From contig NZ_JAFIQX010000013.1 in assembly GCF_017356035.1 (NCBI RefSeq), positions 124,001-188,000 of the forward strand: DNA of 64,000 bases, given 5' to 3'. A program made the position numbers and the translations under genes. Shown here piece after piece: positions 42,541 to 51,747 of this stretch (within the stretch, counting starts at the first letter, position 1; each line of letters begins with the position of its first letter). This stretch comes from Longitalea luteola. Its GTDB lineage: Bacteria; Bacteroidota; Bacteroidia; Chitinophagales; Chitinophagaceae. The notes under the pieces are model-generated. The model saw nothing but the letters and a program-made list of their open reading frames with translations. It searched no databases and had not been told where the DNA came from.

Positions 42541-44955
42541 TCATAACCACCGGCTCCAGACAACCAACGGCAAACAATAGGCCAACGCCGCCAGCCACAG
42601 AACGAGGGCGGCGCCTGCTTCAACCGCTATTATGGTAGCCAGTGCGGTGCTGATCACGGAAACACAACCGTTCAACCCCCAGGCCCAGGGAATATCAGTG
42701 GCTTCCATCCGGGCAAGCCATGACAGTGCTGCCGGGAATGGAATGCCCATACAAAATGCCAACGGCGCCGTTAGTAAGAGCACGACGCCTGTTTTTACCG
42801 GCAGGGCGCTGTGTTTGGTTTGTTGCAGCAATGGCATTAATACAGTTGCATAAATGCAAAGAAGCACAATAATAATTGCAGTGATAATCACCATGGCTTT
42901 TTTGTTGCCGGCAAAACGGCCGGCCATATAACTGCCGCAGCCCGAGAAGAATAACAGCACGGTGATCACCGCCGCTGCCGCATATACCGGGTGACCGAAA
43001 TAAAAAGTGAAGTGTTGAATGAAAACCATTTCCACAAACATATACCCCAGGCCTATACCTCCGAAGTATAACAATACGCCTGTTTTGTGTTTGCCTTTCC
43101 ATCCCCGCCGGAAAAGTGGCAGCAAAACGAGCACAAATGAAACAACGGCTATTTGTACCAGGGTGATCACGACGAGCAGGTAGCCGATCTCGAAGAAAGG
43201 AATGGAACGGTTGCCGAAATAAGCAGCGAGGTGCGATAAATTTTTCCAGCGGATGAATTGAGAAAAATAGGGCCGTTCGTCTGTGGCCGGTTTTATATTA
43301 AAATCGTAGTTGGCATATAAGGCGTTCCTGTCGTTTGAAAACAAGGCGTCTATATGCTGAAAGAAACTGCTGTCCTGCAAAAAGTGATAACGCGCCCTTT
43401 CGCCTGGCTGCAGGCCCGGCAGCAGCACCGGATCAAATTGCCATTGGTTACAGAAGCGCCGGATATTTTGAACGACCGCCGTTGTCAAAGGCCTTTTTGT
43501 GATCACGAAGCTGATGGTGCTCCAGCTGCGGATGGCGGTTATATGCTGTCGTGGCTGCCGGATGTTCAGGGCTTCCAGCACTTCTGCGAGCGTAGCCGCA
43601 AGCTTTAGCGGATGACGTACGGGATAATCCATCCAGGCGCTGATGCTGATGGCGCCATCCTCCTGCAGCCGGGGCCACATGTGCATAAATGCATCCTTCG
43701 TCAATAAATATTGTTGATGCAGCGCATATAATCCGGCCGAGCCGCCAAAGCTACCGGCCATTGGCAAATGGATAAGATCATAATAGGCCGTATCCGTTAA
43801 CAGGAAAATGCGCGGGTCTGTAGTATGTACGGAAATAGCGGGATGGTAAAAAAGCGAATCATTGTCGGCGGATAATGTCTGTTGCAGGGCCGTTGTCAAT
43901 ACGGCATTAGGCTCGATGGCTACAATACGGGTTGCCTGCCGGCTAAGCGCATGCGCTACTTCCAGTCCCGTACCGGCCTGCAGTACCAATACGTCTTTTC
44001 TGTCAGCCATTTTGTAAGGAAGATCGAAGCTGGTGTTATGCAACACAAAGGTAGTATCGGCCTGGTTATAGCCGGCAACGGCGCCCAGCCAGTCGCCATT
44101 CAGGAACACCGCTGTGCTGGCAGTCACCGGTTGTTCTGCAGCCAGGCTCATGCCCGGGGCATATCGCAATACAGGCGAGGAGACTGCCTGTATTGGTCCG
44201 TACGGACTGGTTCTTTCCATTTTGATAGCTGCCTCCGGCAGCAACAAAGTTTTGCTCAGGTCTTTGAACTGCGATAAATGTAATGTGGGCGGGAAGACGA
44301 TGGTAAGCGCACACATCACACAGGCAAGTAATGCAAACAGGCGCAAGGCACCGGTGCGTTTGTGCAGCTGCGGTATGATCATGGCGCCGGCTATTACCGG
44401 TAACCAGGAAATGATGGCAGGCAGTCTGTTGGGGTATAAATACCATAACAACGCCAGTAACAACAAACCACCGGCCGCCGAGCCCAGCAGGTTGGCGAAA
44501 TACACCTTGCCTATAATGGCTACGTAATGGTCAAACACAAGTCCAATGGCAAGGGCACCCAGTAAAAAGGGAATAAAGAACAACAGGTAGGTTAGCAGTA
44601 AACGGCCTATATGCGTATAGTTGGCGAACAGCATATAGCTGTCGAACCGGATAAAAGAAAGTTGAGATAGATAAACTACCAGCGACATGCTAATGCCGCA
44701 GCTGATCATCAATACGGGGAGCCACCACCCGATGCCCTGCAGCAGGCGCTGCCTGAAAAAAGCCAGCACTGTACCGGCAGCGCCAAAACCCAGCATGGCC
44801 ACTGAAATGACCATATAAGCAAAATGATGCCATTGTACAATGGATAAGATCTGCATGAGGGCCAGTTGAAAAGCAATGATGGCAGCAGAAAGAATTCCCA
44901 GCGACAGCATGAGCCGGGTAGATGAATGGTCTTTCGATTGTGTGGAATTGTGCAT
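42541..44955 (-). CDS. Membrane-integrated spermidine-synthase-like protein
   Basis: From ATG 44955 (MHNSTQSKDH) the product has 804 residues; a TTG at 45000 would overlap the Pcm gene. It has about seven N-terminal membrane helices (about 20-250), a soluble middle domain and a second group of helices (about 610-800). The middle part has a Rossmann motif VLVLQAGTGLEVAHALSR and IVAIEPNAVL, as in spermidine synthase-like methyltransferase folds, and the C-terminal membrane part has GIGLGYMFVEMVFIQ, found in this fused family. Real polyamine synthesis is unproven, since such fusions often lack the aminopropyl-transfer residues. It is 13 bases behind a membrane-anchored Pcm gene. Confidence 0.88.
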   Translation of the reverse strand: MHNSTQSKDHSSTRLMLSLGILSAAIIAFQLALMQILSIVQWHHFAYMVISVAMLGFGAAGTVLAFFRQRLLQGIGWWLPVLMISCGISMSLVVYLSQLSFIRFDSYMLFANYTHIGRLLLTYLLFFIPFLLGALAIGLVFDHYVAIIGKVYFANLLGSAAGGLLLLALLWYLYPNRLPAIISWLPVIAGAMIIPQLHKRTGALRLFALLACVMCALTIVFPPTLHLSQFKDLSKTLLLPEAAIKMERTSPYGPIQAVSSPVLRYAPGMSLAAEQPVTASTAVFLNGDWLGAVAGYNQADTTFVLHNTSFDLPYKMADRKDVLVLQAGTGLEVAHALSRQATRIVAIEPNAVLTTALQQTLSADNDSLFYHPAISVHTTDPRIFLLTDTAYYDLIHLPMAGSFGGSAGLYALHQQYLLTKDAFMHMWPRLQEDGAISISAWMDYPVRHPLKLAATLAEVLEALNIRQPRQHITAIRSWSTISFVITKRPLTTAVVQNIRRFCNQWQFDPVLLPGLQPGERARYHFLQDSSFFQHIDALFSNDRNALYANYDFNIKPATDERPYFSQFIRWKNLSHLAAYFGNRSIPFFEIGYLLVVITLVQIAVVSFVLVLLPLFRRGWKGKHKTGVLLYFGGIGLGYMFVEMVFIQHFTFYFGHPVYAAAAVITVLLFFSGCGSYMAGRFAGNKKAMVIITAIIIVLLCIYATVLMPLLQQTKHSALPVKTGVVLLLTAPLAFCMGIPFPAALSWLARMEATDIPWAWGLNGCVSVISTALATIIAVEAGAALVLWLAALAYCLPLVVWSRWL

Positions 44956-44968
44956 ACCAATGATGCTT

Positions 44969-45661
44969 TCATTCACTTTTCTTCCGGGTGAGGGGAACAA
45001 AGGTCACCGGTAGCAGGTTTTTGGTGGTGGTTGATCCGTTTTTCTTTTCTACCAGTATCAGCATCTGGGTCAGAAATGTTGAGCCTACCGGGATCACCAT
45101 TTTACCGCCCTCTTTCAATTGACTGATCAACGGTGGCGGAATATGTTCCGCAGCGGCTGTTACTACAATGGCGTCGTATGGACCATTCTCTTTCCATCCA
45201 TGATACCCATCGCTTATTTTTACCTGAACATTCCTGTAGTTCGTTTTCAGCTTTTCTGTAGCTGACTTACCTAATTCAGGAACGATCTCGATGGTGTATA
45301 CTTCTTTTACGATGGCCGAAAGAATAGCGGCCTGGTAACCGGATCCGGTGCCAATTTCCAGCACCTTAAAATGAGATTGTGGTTTTATCACTTCGGTCAT
45401 ATACGCCACGATGTATGGCTGTGAGATGGTTTGGCCATAACCAATGGGCAGCGGGCGGTCATCATAGGCGTTTTTGGTTTGGTCGGCAGGAACAAATTCA
45501 TGCCGCTTCACCGTTCGCATGGCTTTCAGCACTACCGGGTCTTTTACGCCCCGCCGTTGGATCTGCTGACTCACCATTTTCTCTCTCTTGGCTTTGTACA
45601 CGTCTTCCTGCCATGGTGCCAGCAACAGGAATAATCCTATGTAACAGATTGTGCTGAGCAT
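44969..45661 (-). CDS. pcm: Protein-L-isoaspartate O-methyltransferase with N-terminal membrane anchor
   Basis: From ATG 45661 the product has 230 residues; a TTG at 45685 is less likely. Residues of about 3-18 (STICYIGLFLLLAPW) form a hydrophobic signal/anchor that cytoplasmic Pcm lacks. The rest is a complete Pcm domain: MVSQQIQRRGVKDPVVLKAM, LPIGYGQTISQPYIVAYM, the SAM motif VLEIGTGSGYQAAILS and the closing MVIPVGS. Pcm methylates isoaspartyl residues in damaged proteins using SAM. The anchor suggests it works at a membrane or on exported proteins. It lies 45 bases behind the histidine kinase and 13 bases before the spermidine-synthase-like gene. Confidence 0.9.
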   Translation of the reverse strand: MLSTICYIGLFLLLAPWQEDVYKAKREKMVSQQIQRRGVKDPVVLKAMRTVKRHEFVPADQTKNAYDDRPLPIGYGQTISQPYIVAYMTEVIKPQSHFKVLEIGTGSGYQAAILSAIVKEVYTIEIVPELGKSATEKLKTNYRNVQVKISDGYHGWKENGPYDAIVVTAAAEHIPPPLISQLKEGGKMVIPVGSTFLTQMLILVEKKNGSTTTKNLLPVTFVPLTRKKSE

Positions 45662-45706
45662 AACCGCACGTTTAACTGTTATCAAAATTAATCACTTTGT
45701 ACGATA

Positions 45707-47680
45707 CTAATGAACCACCGGCAACAGCACAAAAAAGGTAGCGCCCTTGCCCGGTTCGCTCTCCGCCCAGATGGCGCCCTGGTGGTTCTCAACCACTTTA
45801 CGCGCAATGGCGAGGCCAATGCCTGTTCCCGCATATTGTGATTTCGTATGCAGGCGTTCGAACATATCGAAGATCTGCTCGGCATATTGCTGACTGAACC
45901 CGATACCGTTGTCGATCACTTCTATGATATAATGCGGCTGCTCTTTCGGGTTCCTGGGTAATCGGGCCGCCACCAGCGCTGCATCAGCCAGCTGGCTGCG
46001 TATCGTAATAACAGGCTGTGCATTGAGGCTGCTGTATTTGAGCGCATTGCCGATCAGGTTCTGGAATAACTGTTCGAACTGCCTGGCATTCCCTTCTACG
46101 AACGGTAATGGCTCAACGGTGATCACTGCGTGTTTCTCTGCAATGCTTAGCTCCAGTTCATCAAGCACCGCCTGCATTATTTCATTGAGGTCGATCGTGT
46201 GTTTTACCAGGCGTTGCTGACTGATATAGGAAAAACTAAGCAGATCGCGTACAAAATCATTCAGGTGCCGGGCTGCCGATTCAATACGATTCAGGATGCG
46301 CAGGTCTTCGGGATCTATGGTAGAACTGACGCTGCTTTTCAACTGGTCGACAAACAGCAGGATCTTTCGCAATGGTTCTCTCATGTCATGAGATGCCGCA
46401 TGTGCAAAATCTTCCAGGTACCTGTTCGATTGTTCCAGGGAAGCAATGGTTTGTTCGAGTTTTAATTGTGATTTGCGCAGGAAGCTATGGTCAGAGAGGC
46501 AGACCAGCAGCTGGTTATTCAGTTTGATGCACTGGATATCGAGGTAGCGGTCGAGCCCGTCTGCATCATAATGCAATTCACGGCGCTGCCGCTGCCCCGT
46601 TAGATAGGTGTCCCTGTACATCTTAAAAGCGTCTGTTGCCAGGTAGCCGGGAAACCAGTTGCCGGCAAGGTCTCCTGTAAGCAATGCCGGTGGCTGATGA
46701 ACAAGATTGGAGATCGTTGCATTCACCAGCACAAATCGGAAGTCGATGATCTCATTATTTTCATTATATACGGGATCAAGCAGGGCCATGCCGGTTTGGG
46801 CTGCATCGAATACCGATTTCAGGGTACTGGCAGATTGTTCAATTTGAAGCTGAACCTGTTTTAAAGGCGTGATATCTGTAAATATATGGATGAGGTGGTT
46901 TAGATCGAGACGCGAAACGGTTGATTCTATCCATCGGCCTGTTGGTTCTATCATATGTTGCCAGATGAAAGGATTTCCGGTTTCCAGTGTCATGGCGCTG
47001 CCCTGGAAATATTCCGTTTCTACGATGCCGGGCTGAATCTCGGTCACCCGTTTGTTGATAAAAAATTCGCGGGGCACACCGGTAGCATGAACGGCAGCAT
47101 CGTTTGCAATAATGACCACGGCGTCAATCACTATTCCATCATCATTACGGATGGCGCGGGTTACACAGATGCCATTAGAAGTGTTCTTTAGAATATTGTC
47201 GAGCAGTGTTTTTTGCTGCTCCAGCTGGCGGGCGCCCTGTTCCAGTGATGATTTCTGCGCCTGCAGCGTAGCGATCATTTTTTTTTCACGCGTAAAATCC
47301 TGCACTACAGTAAGTATTCCGCCACGCAGTTTGCTGCGCATGACGCGCGCGTGTTTATTCAGTGCGGCATTGAAAATAGATGAAGTTGCTTTTTTACCGG
47401 TTTCATACACCCACTTCATTTCATCAAGGACCTGGTTACGAAGTTCAGCTGATAAAGTAGGAGAATTGCGAATAGTAAGGTTTTTAAACTGTGCCGGAGT
47501 GAGCTTTAAGTATTCAAGTCCCTCGGTGTTGGCATACGTAAAGGCAAAGTCTACAATTTGTTGACCGTCATCAGACCAAATAGGGCTGAACCACAGAATG
47601 GCCTGTGGCTGTCCGCCGTAGAACTCCTCAAACAACCGGGCGTCAAACAGGGGGTCTTCTTGCCGGGGGTCTGTCGTCAT
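45707..47680 (-). CDS. Cytoplasmic PAS-domain sensor histidine kinase
   Basis: The 657-residue protein has no clear membrane helix. The first 400 residues hold about three PAS-like domains (for example AILWFSPIWSDDGQQIVDFAF, NGICVTRAIRNDDG and TGMALLDPVYNENNEIIDFRF), followed by a coiled-coil link. The kinase core includes the H-box FAHAASHDMREPLRK (His near 431), the N-box NLIGNALKYS (about 541), the G1 box IDNGIGF and the G2 box GTGIGLAI. It is similar in layout to phytochrome-type and Bacteroidota PAS kinases that work with CheY-like partners; such a response regulator is divergent 90 bases away. Pcm follows on the same strand. Confidence 0.93.
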   Translation of the reverse strand: MTTDPRQEDPLFDARLFEEFYGGQPQAILWFSPIWSDDGQQIVDFAFTYANTEGLEYLKLTPAQFKNLTIRNSPTLSAELRNQVLDEMKWVYETGKKATSSIFNAALNKHARVMRSKLRGGILTVVQDFTREKKMIATLQAQKSSLEQGARQLEQQKTLLDNILKNTSNGICVTRAIRNDDGIVIDAVVIIANDAAVHATGVPREFFINKRVTEIQPGIVETEYFQGSAMTLETGNPFIWQHMIEPTGRWIESTVSRLDLNHLIHIFTDITPLKQVQLQIEQSASTLKSVFDAAQTGMALLDPVYNENNEIIDFRFVLVNATISNLVHQPPALLTGDLAGNWFPGYLATDAFKMYRDTYLTGQRQRRELHYDADGLDRYLDIQCIKLNNQLLVCLSDHSFLRKSQLKLEQTIASLEQSNRYLEDFAHAASHDMREPLRKILLFVDQLKSSVSSTIDPEDLRILNRIESAARHLNDFVRDLLSFSYISQQRLVKHTIDLNEIMQAVLDELELSIAEKHAVITVEPLPFVEGNARQFEQLFQNLIGNALKYSSLNAQPVITIRSQLADAALVAARLPRNPKEQPHYIIEVIDNGIGFSQQYAEQIFDMFERLHTKSQYAGTGIGLAIARKVVENHQGAIWAESEPGKGATFFVLLPVVH

Positions 47681-47726
47681 GTTTATAATTATGCGAAACC
47701 GGTGCCACGAAACGCGGCTTAAAAAT

Positions 47727-47734
47727 TAACTTTG
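47727..47734 (+). promoter_or_regulatory. -7 promoter element of the response regulator gene
   Basis: TAACTTTG is an exact TAnnTTTG match, 36 bases before the ATG at 47771, in the 90-base gap between the divergent kinase and response regulator genes. A -33 element is not obvious. Confidence 0.45.
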
Positions 47735-47770
47735 TAAGCAGGATGGCAGTCAATATTTAATTTTTAAAAA

Positions 47771-48196
47771 ATGAAAAAGTTTCCCAGTGGACCGATTCTG
47801 ATTGTTGAAGACGATGAAGATGACCGCTTTTTTATTACCAATGCCATCCGGAAATGTGGAATACAGAATGAACTTAAATATTTTGATAACGGTCAGCAGG
47901 CGCTCGATTATTTAATGGATACCAGCGACAAGCCATTTATCATTCTCTGTGATATCAATATGCCTGTGATGGATGGCATTGAGCTTGGCCGTAAAATTAA
48001 TGGCAATGATTATCTGCGGAAAAAATCCATCCCTTTCATCTTTCTAACTACCACCGATAATCCCCGGCACATTGAAGACGCTTACAAGTTTACCGTGCAG
48101 GGCTTTTTTAAGAAACCTGACGATTGTCAGCAGTTGCAGGAGATCATTCAGCAAATTTTTGGTTACTGGACAAGATGCCTGTATCCCGAAAAATAA
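47771..48196 (+). CDS. CheY-like single-domain response regulator (Rcp1 type)
   Basis: The 141-residue protein is a lone receiver domain: acidic patch IVEDDEDDRFF, phosphoacceptor in LCDINMPVMDG (Asp near 61), the conserved Thr in FLTTTD and the Lys in FFKKP (about 114). It has no output domain. The sequence group (VEDDEDDRFFI, DGIELGRKI) is close to Rcp1-like regulators that pair with phytochrome-type kinases, and the PAS histidine kinase is divergent next door, so they are the likely partners. A 74-residue gene follows after 47 bases. Confidence 0.93.
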   Translation: MKKFPSGPILIVEDDEDDRFFITNAIRKCGIQNELKYFDNGQQALDYLMDTSDKPFIILCDINMPVMDGIELGRKINGNDYLRKKSIPFIFLTTTDNPRHIEDAYKFTVQGFFKKPDDCQQLQEIIQQIFGYWTRCLYPEK

Positions 48197-48243
48197 CAGG
48201 CGCGCTGTGGAACAACAATTGCAATAATGTTAAAAAGACCTAT

Positions 48244-48468
48244 ATGGAAACTCGTTTACAGCAATTTACAGCGGCACAGCTTCGTACTATTGTAATACAT
48301 GAGATGAGAAAATTCGCGCTGGCGCTGGAATACGGCTCTACCATCAGCGATTTGCAGGAAATAAGGGAACAGGTGAGGCTACTGGCAGATACACTGGCTG
48401 CCAAGGAGAAGGAAGAGGCCGCGCCTTATTTTGTAGAAAGTCCGCTACGTTCCGGTTTAACCGCTTAA
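48244..48468 (+). CDS. Small helical protein behind the response regulator
   Basis: I do not recognise this 74-residue protein. It is predicted helical and charged (AQLRTIVIHEMRKFALALEYG, then EIREQVRLLADTLAAKEKEE), with no signal peptide or membrane helix. ATG 48244 was chosen since the open frame upstream overlaps the response regulator in another frame. The short gap suggests co-expression with the response regulator. The amphipathic helix could be a protein-protein interaction element. Confidence 0.6.
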   Translation: METRLQQFTAAQLRTIVIHEMRKFALALEYGSTISDLQEIREQVRLLADTLAAKEKEEAAPYFVESPLRSGLTA

Positions 48469-48534
48469 GTGTAAGAATTATGCCCGGTATAGTATATTAA
48501 TTCAGGGTGTTCCTGGCTGGTAACCTGAAAAAAA

Positions 48535-48571
48535 TTCCTGTGCACATTGATGTTGTCAATTAGCACAGGAA
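48535..48571 (-). terminator. Leftward intrinsic terminator behind the 70-residue gene
   Basis: TTCCTGTGC at 48535-48543 pairs perfectly with GCACAGGAA at 48563-48571 around a 19-base loop. On the minus strand the stem is followed by a T run (A7 on plus at about 48528-48534), so it ends the small gene that stops at 48593. Confidence 0.7.
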
Positions 48572-48592
48572 GTAATTGCAATTTACAATGAT

Positions 48593-48805
48593 TTAAAATC
48601 CCAGTTTGCTGCCCAGGACGCCCAGCGGATTTCCGCTGCCGGTGTTACCTGATTGCTGGCCACCGCCGCCTAATAGTGAATCGATCTGCCCGCCAAATTG
48701 CGGGAATTTTTGTTTAATATAACCGGAAACTACTCCTAAAACCTGTTGGGCTTTGTCTGCTGGAATGCCTGTTTTCTCAACTATCTGGTTAATTAGTTCA
48801 TTCAT
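48593..48805 (-). CDS. Small glycine-tailed protein (DUF937/YidB-like)
   Basis: The 70-residue protein has a helical first half (NELINQIVEKTGIPADKAQQVLGVVSGYIKQKFP in pieces) and a Gly/Ser/Gln-rich tail (LLGGGGQQSGNTGSG). The helix pattern and GIPADKAQQ motif resemble DUF937/YidB-like and DUF2780-like small proteins, which are of unknown function. It has its own terminator and no close partner on the strand. Confidence 0.7.
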   Translation of the reverse strand: MNELINQIVEKTGIPADKAQQVLGVVSGYIKQKFPQFGGQIDSLLGGGGQQSGNTGSGNPLGVLGSKLGF

Positions 48806-48907
48806 GGTTTACAATTTTATGTAATGCTACAAATTTGGGGCCTTCTTAGGTGATCTTCCAGGCAGGATAGCCGAAATACGTTTGAGCATGTAGTTTTTTA
48901 CAATTTG

Positions 48908-49330
48908 TTACTGTCCCCACGCAGTGATCACCAGCTTTCTGCTGCCGCCCTGGTTGCGGTGCTCACATAAATAAATGCCCTGCCAGGTGCCGAGTGCCAG
49001 TTGTCCTTTACGAATGGGGATCATTACCGAACAGCCAAGCACGGATGCTTTCAGGTGCGCCGGCATATCATCAGCTCCCTCATAATCATGTTTGTAATCA
49101 GGATCGTTCTCCCTAACCGTTTTATTGAAGAAGGTCTCAAAGTCTATGCGTACGGTAGGATCGGCATTTTCATTGATGGTGAGCGATGCCGAAGTATGTT
49201 GTATAAAGACCTGGCAAAAGCCGGTTGTAATGTTTGCCATGGCCGGCAGCGCCTGCACCACTTCCCGCGTTATTAAATGAAAGCCTCTTGGTTTTTCCGG
49301 TAATGCGATCACTTGCTGGTAAATGTTCAT
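48908..49330 (-). CDS. YjbQ family protein (UPF0047, secondary thiamine-phosphate synthase activity)
   Basis: From ATG 49330 (MNIYQQVIALPEKPRGF) the product has 140 residues, the usual family length; the frame extends to 49423 but the extra residues do not fit. Family signatures are GFCQVFIQHTSASLTINENADP, YKHDYEGADDMPAHLKA, the metal-site histidines in this region and the closing GTWQGIYLCEHR. YjbQ proteins have weak thiamine-phosphate synthase activity but their cell role is unclear. It follows the nuclease gene by 58 bases on the same strand. Confidence 0.93.
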   Translation of the reverse strand: MNIYQQVIALPEKPRGFHLITREVVQALPAMANITTGFCQVFIQHTSASLTINENADPTVRIDFETFFNKTVRENDPDYKHDYEGADDMPAHLKASVLGCSVMIPIRKGQLALGTWQGIYLCEHRNQGGSRKLVITAWGQ

Positions 49331-49388
49331 GCCCTTTGTTTTTTTGCTGGGTACAAATTTCAGGGAATTTGATTGAATGGAGTGGAAG

Positions 49389-50540
49389 TTACAGGAAGGA
49401 TGCCAATGGAACGAAGAAATCATTATTCTCTACCGCTTTCATGGCTTTTAGTTTAATAGCATCATCGAGACTGATATGACCGTCGAGGATCAGTAAAAGA
49501 TCGTTGCCATCCATACCGATGATACTGGTTCTTTTACCATGACGAAAAGCGATGAGCCCATCAGCAGAGAAGCCGGTATAACTGATAAAAATACCGCGTG
49601 CCCAGGTTGATTTACCTTCTACCTTACTGTTGAACACCAGCAGGTCGCTTTGTGGGGTGGGCAATGAATGCCATTTGGCTTCGAGCAGCCATGTTTGCGC
49701 GCCCAGGTCGAAGCTGCCGTCAATCTCTTCGCCCTGCAATCGAAACGCGCTTCTGGTAATTATATGATGGGCAGTGAACAGCCGGTGCAGGAAACGTTGA
49801 AAGGCAAAGCCGCGGGCCTGTGCGTTCATTTCCGGCAAGGCCAGGTAATCTGCTTTTAATGCGTCAAGGTCAGGTGCAGGTGGGGCAGGCTCTTGCGGGG
49901 TCTTAGCAGATGTGAGAACAGCCGCTGATGCGGGCCTTACGGGAATGACAGGTTGCATCGATGGCATTGGTGGCCGTACCGGTACCAGGAGCATAGCTGC
50001 CGGCCGCATCAACATCAACACCAGGCCGGCGATCAGGAGGCTCATAGCCACTTCCTGCTTGGTATGTTTGTCTTCCATTAAATGATATAAACCCATCAGG
50101 TACAAGCCAACGCCGGCACACCGGATACTTACAACGATGGTATTGCGAACAGTTTTGCGATCAGGCTGATAAGGATCCGGGGGACCGAACAGCAGGCTGT
50201 CTAACGGCGATAAAATAATAGCGCATATTACAGCAATGGCTATGCTTTCTTTGTATAAATGCCGTTGAAAACCGCCTACTATCAAAAGGCAGGCCAATGT
50301 AGCGATCCCTTTTCTTATCCAGCCTATTTTTATATACGTAGGAATGTCATCCCAGGGAGTACTGATGCGAACGGTTTTACCATGCTTAAAATAATTAACA
50401 AGCACCGGGAAACATATTACCAGGCCTGCAATAAAAGAAGCCAGCGCAGCTGCTCCATAATCGCGAAAGGCCATGCGAAAACCAAGCAGGAAATAACCGA
50501 GGCCGACCAGATAACGATAATTGTAAGGGATACTATTCAT
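49389..50540 (-). CDS. Membrane-anchored Mrr-like restriction endonuclease-fold protein (catalytic residues intact)
   Basis: The 383-residue protein has an N-terminal part with about five membrane helices (within about 8-185, for example AALASFIAGLVICFPVLVNYF and SLLIAGLVLMLMRPAAMLLV). A Pro-rich linker follows, then a soluble C-terminal domain from about 235. That domain has the PD-(D/E)XK pattern of Mrr-like nucleases: IDGSF (Asp274) and WLLEAKW (Glu287, Lys289), followed by ARGIFISYTGFSADG and RTSIIGMDGNDLLLIL, typical of this fold group. Membrane anchoring of such a domain is seen in some defence and DNA-maintenance proteins. The adjacent upstream gene is a paralogue without the catalytic residues, 34 bases away. 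No methyltransferase is nearby. Confidence 0.8.
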   Translation of the reverse strand: MNSIPYNYRYLVGLGYFLLGFRMAFRDYGAAALASFIAGLVICFPVLVNYFKHGKTVRISTPWDDIPTYIKIGWIRKGIATLACLLIVGGFQRHLYKESIAIAVICAIILSPLDSLLFGPPDPYQPDRKTVRNTIVVSIRCAGVGLYLMGLYHLMEDKHTKQEVAMSLLIAGLVLMLMRPAAMLLVPVRPPMPSMQPVIPVRPASAAVLTSAKTPQEPAPPAPDLDALKADYLALPEMNAQARGFAFQRFLHRLFTAHHIITRSAFRLQGEEIDGSFDLGAQTWLLEAKWHSLPTPQSDLLVFNSKVEGKSTWARGIFISYTGFSADGLIAFRHGKRTSIIGMDGNDLLLILDGHISLDDAIKLKAMKAVENNDFFVPLASFL

Positions 50541-50574
50541 ATAAGCCAGGCAATGAGCATTGGAATTAAAAATA

Positions 50575-51747
50575 CTATATCAATTCCTGTAAGGGTACAA
50601 AAAAATAATTGGTTTCAACAGCGCGGCGGGCCTTCTGCCTTATGGCGTCAACCAGCGAAAGACGACCCGCTAACACCAGTTGCAGATCACTGCCATCCAT
50701 ACCGATAATGCTTGTGCGTTTTCCTTTGGCAAACATGGCCAGGCCTTCAGCGGTAAATCCTGCATCGCTGATAAAAATGCCCCGTGCCCACGTTGATCTT
50801 GATTCGACTTTTGCATTGAACATCAGTAAAGCATCTTCGCCAATCTGTACCGGTTGCCAGTTGGCATACAGAATATAGATCTGACCTTCTACCTCAAAGC
50901 TGCCGCTGATGCCTGCTCCATCGAGGGTAAAGGCATTGCTCACCAGCGTGCCCTGCGAGGAAAACAAACTGTTCAAAAATTCGACATAAGCAGTGCCCTT
51001 TTGGGCCGGCTCCGCCCACCGTAAATTTTTATACATGTCTGATAGGTTGGCCAGGGTGTCGGCGTTGCTCGTAGTTGCTTCAGGAACTTGCACAGCTACC
51101 GGTTCAAGACGAGCTGCTGGCACCGGATGCCCTTCAGGGATGGCTGGTTTAACTGGTACAACTGGTTTCCTGTTGCCCAAAAACAGTTTTTTAAGCTGCC
51201 TGATAAAAACAAGTGCCAGCCCAATGGCTATTAACACCATGCTTGCTGCAAACTTCTCTTTTTCAGGGAAAGACAAAATGCCGCCCGTAACGAAAAGTAA
51301 ACCTGTGCTTCGGAGAAACCATAAACCGGTATTCCGGAGCGTCCACGGCCGGCGTTTACTATTGCCTTTAAAAGGGGGAATGGAGTAAGTAAAAACCTTA
51401 TCGCTAAGGGGCGATAAAAGAAAGCATCCGGTGATCAATAAAGGCGGTACTGCAGGCCACATTAGCGGCTGCCTGGCCTCAGTGAATGCACCCAGGCCGC
51501 AAAGGAAACCAACGAGACCACGGCTCCAGTCCATAAAGGTGTACACGTCAAATTCGTTTGCCAATACAGCCATCGAAGTGGGCGATTCATGACGGCGCAT
51601 TAATAGTATGGGCTGCAGCATTAAAAAGCAGGTGGTTACCAGCAGGCTGATCCCGCCCAGAATATACGAGTCTACAAACTCGGCTATGCTGCCCATTAGC
51701 ACGCAAAAGGCAGTAATTATACGCAAGCAGAATACGAAGACATTCAT
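50575..51747 (-). CDS. Paralogue of the membrane-anchored Mrr-like protein with lost catalytic residues
   Basis: From ATG 51747 (MNVFVFCLRI) the product has 390 residues; ATG 51801 would add 18. It has the same layout as the next gene: membrane helices in the first half (for example AFCVLMGSIAEFVDSYILGG and ASMVLIAIGLALVFI), a Pro/Ala linker and a C-terminal domain aligned end to end. The shared segments are STWARGIFIS, GKRTSIIGMDG and AIRQKARRAVE/AIKLKAMKAVE. At the three catalytic sites the residues are Ser, Tyr and Asn instead of Asp, Glu and Lys (ISGSF for IDGSF, LYANW for LEAKW). The reading frame is intact, so it appears maintained as a non-catalytic partner, not a pseudogene. It lies first in the pair. 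Confidence 0.78.
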   Translation of the reverse strand: MNVFVFCLRIITAFCVLMGSIAEFVDSYILGGISLLVTTCFLMLQPILLMRRHESPTSMAVLANEFDVYTFMDWSRGLVGFLCGLGAFTEARQPLMWPAVPPLLITGCFLLSPLSDKVFTYSIPPFKGNSKRRPWTLRNTGLWFLRSTGLLFVTGGILSFPEKEKFAASMVLIAIGLALVFIRQLKKLFLGNRKPVVPVKPAIPEGHPVPAARLEPVAVQVPEATTSNADTLANLSDMYKNLRWAEPAQKGTAYVEFLNSLFSSQGTLVSNAFTLDGAGISGSFEVEGQIYILYANWQPVQIGEDALLMFNAKVESRSTWARGIFISDAGFTAEGLAMFAKGKRTSIIGMDGSDLQLVLAGRLSLVDAIRQKARRAVETNYFFVPLQELI

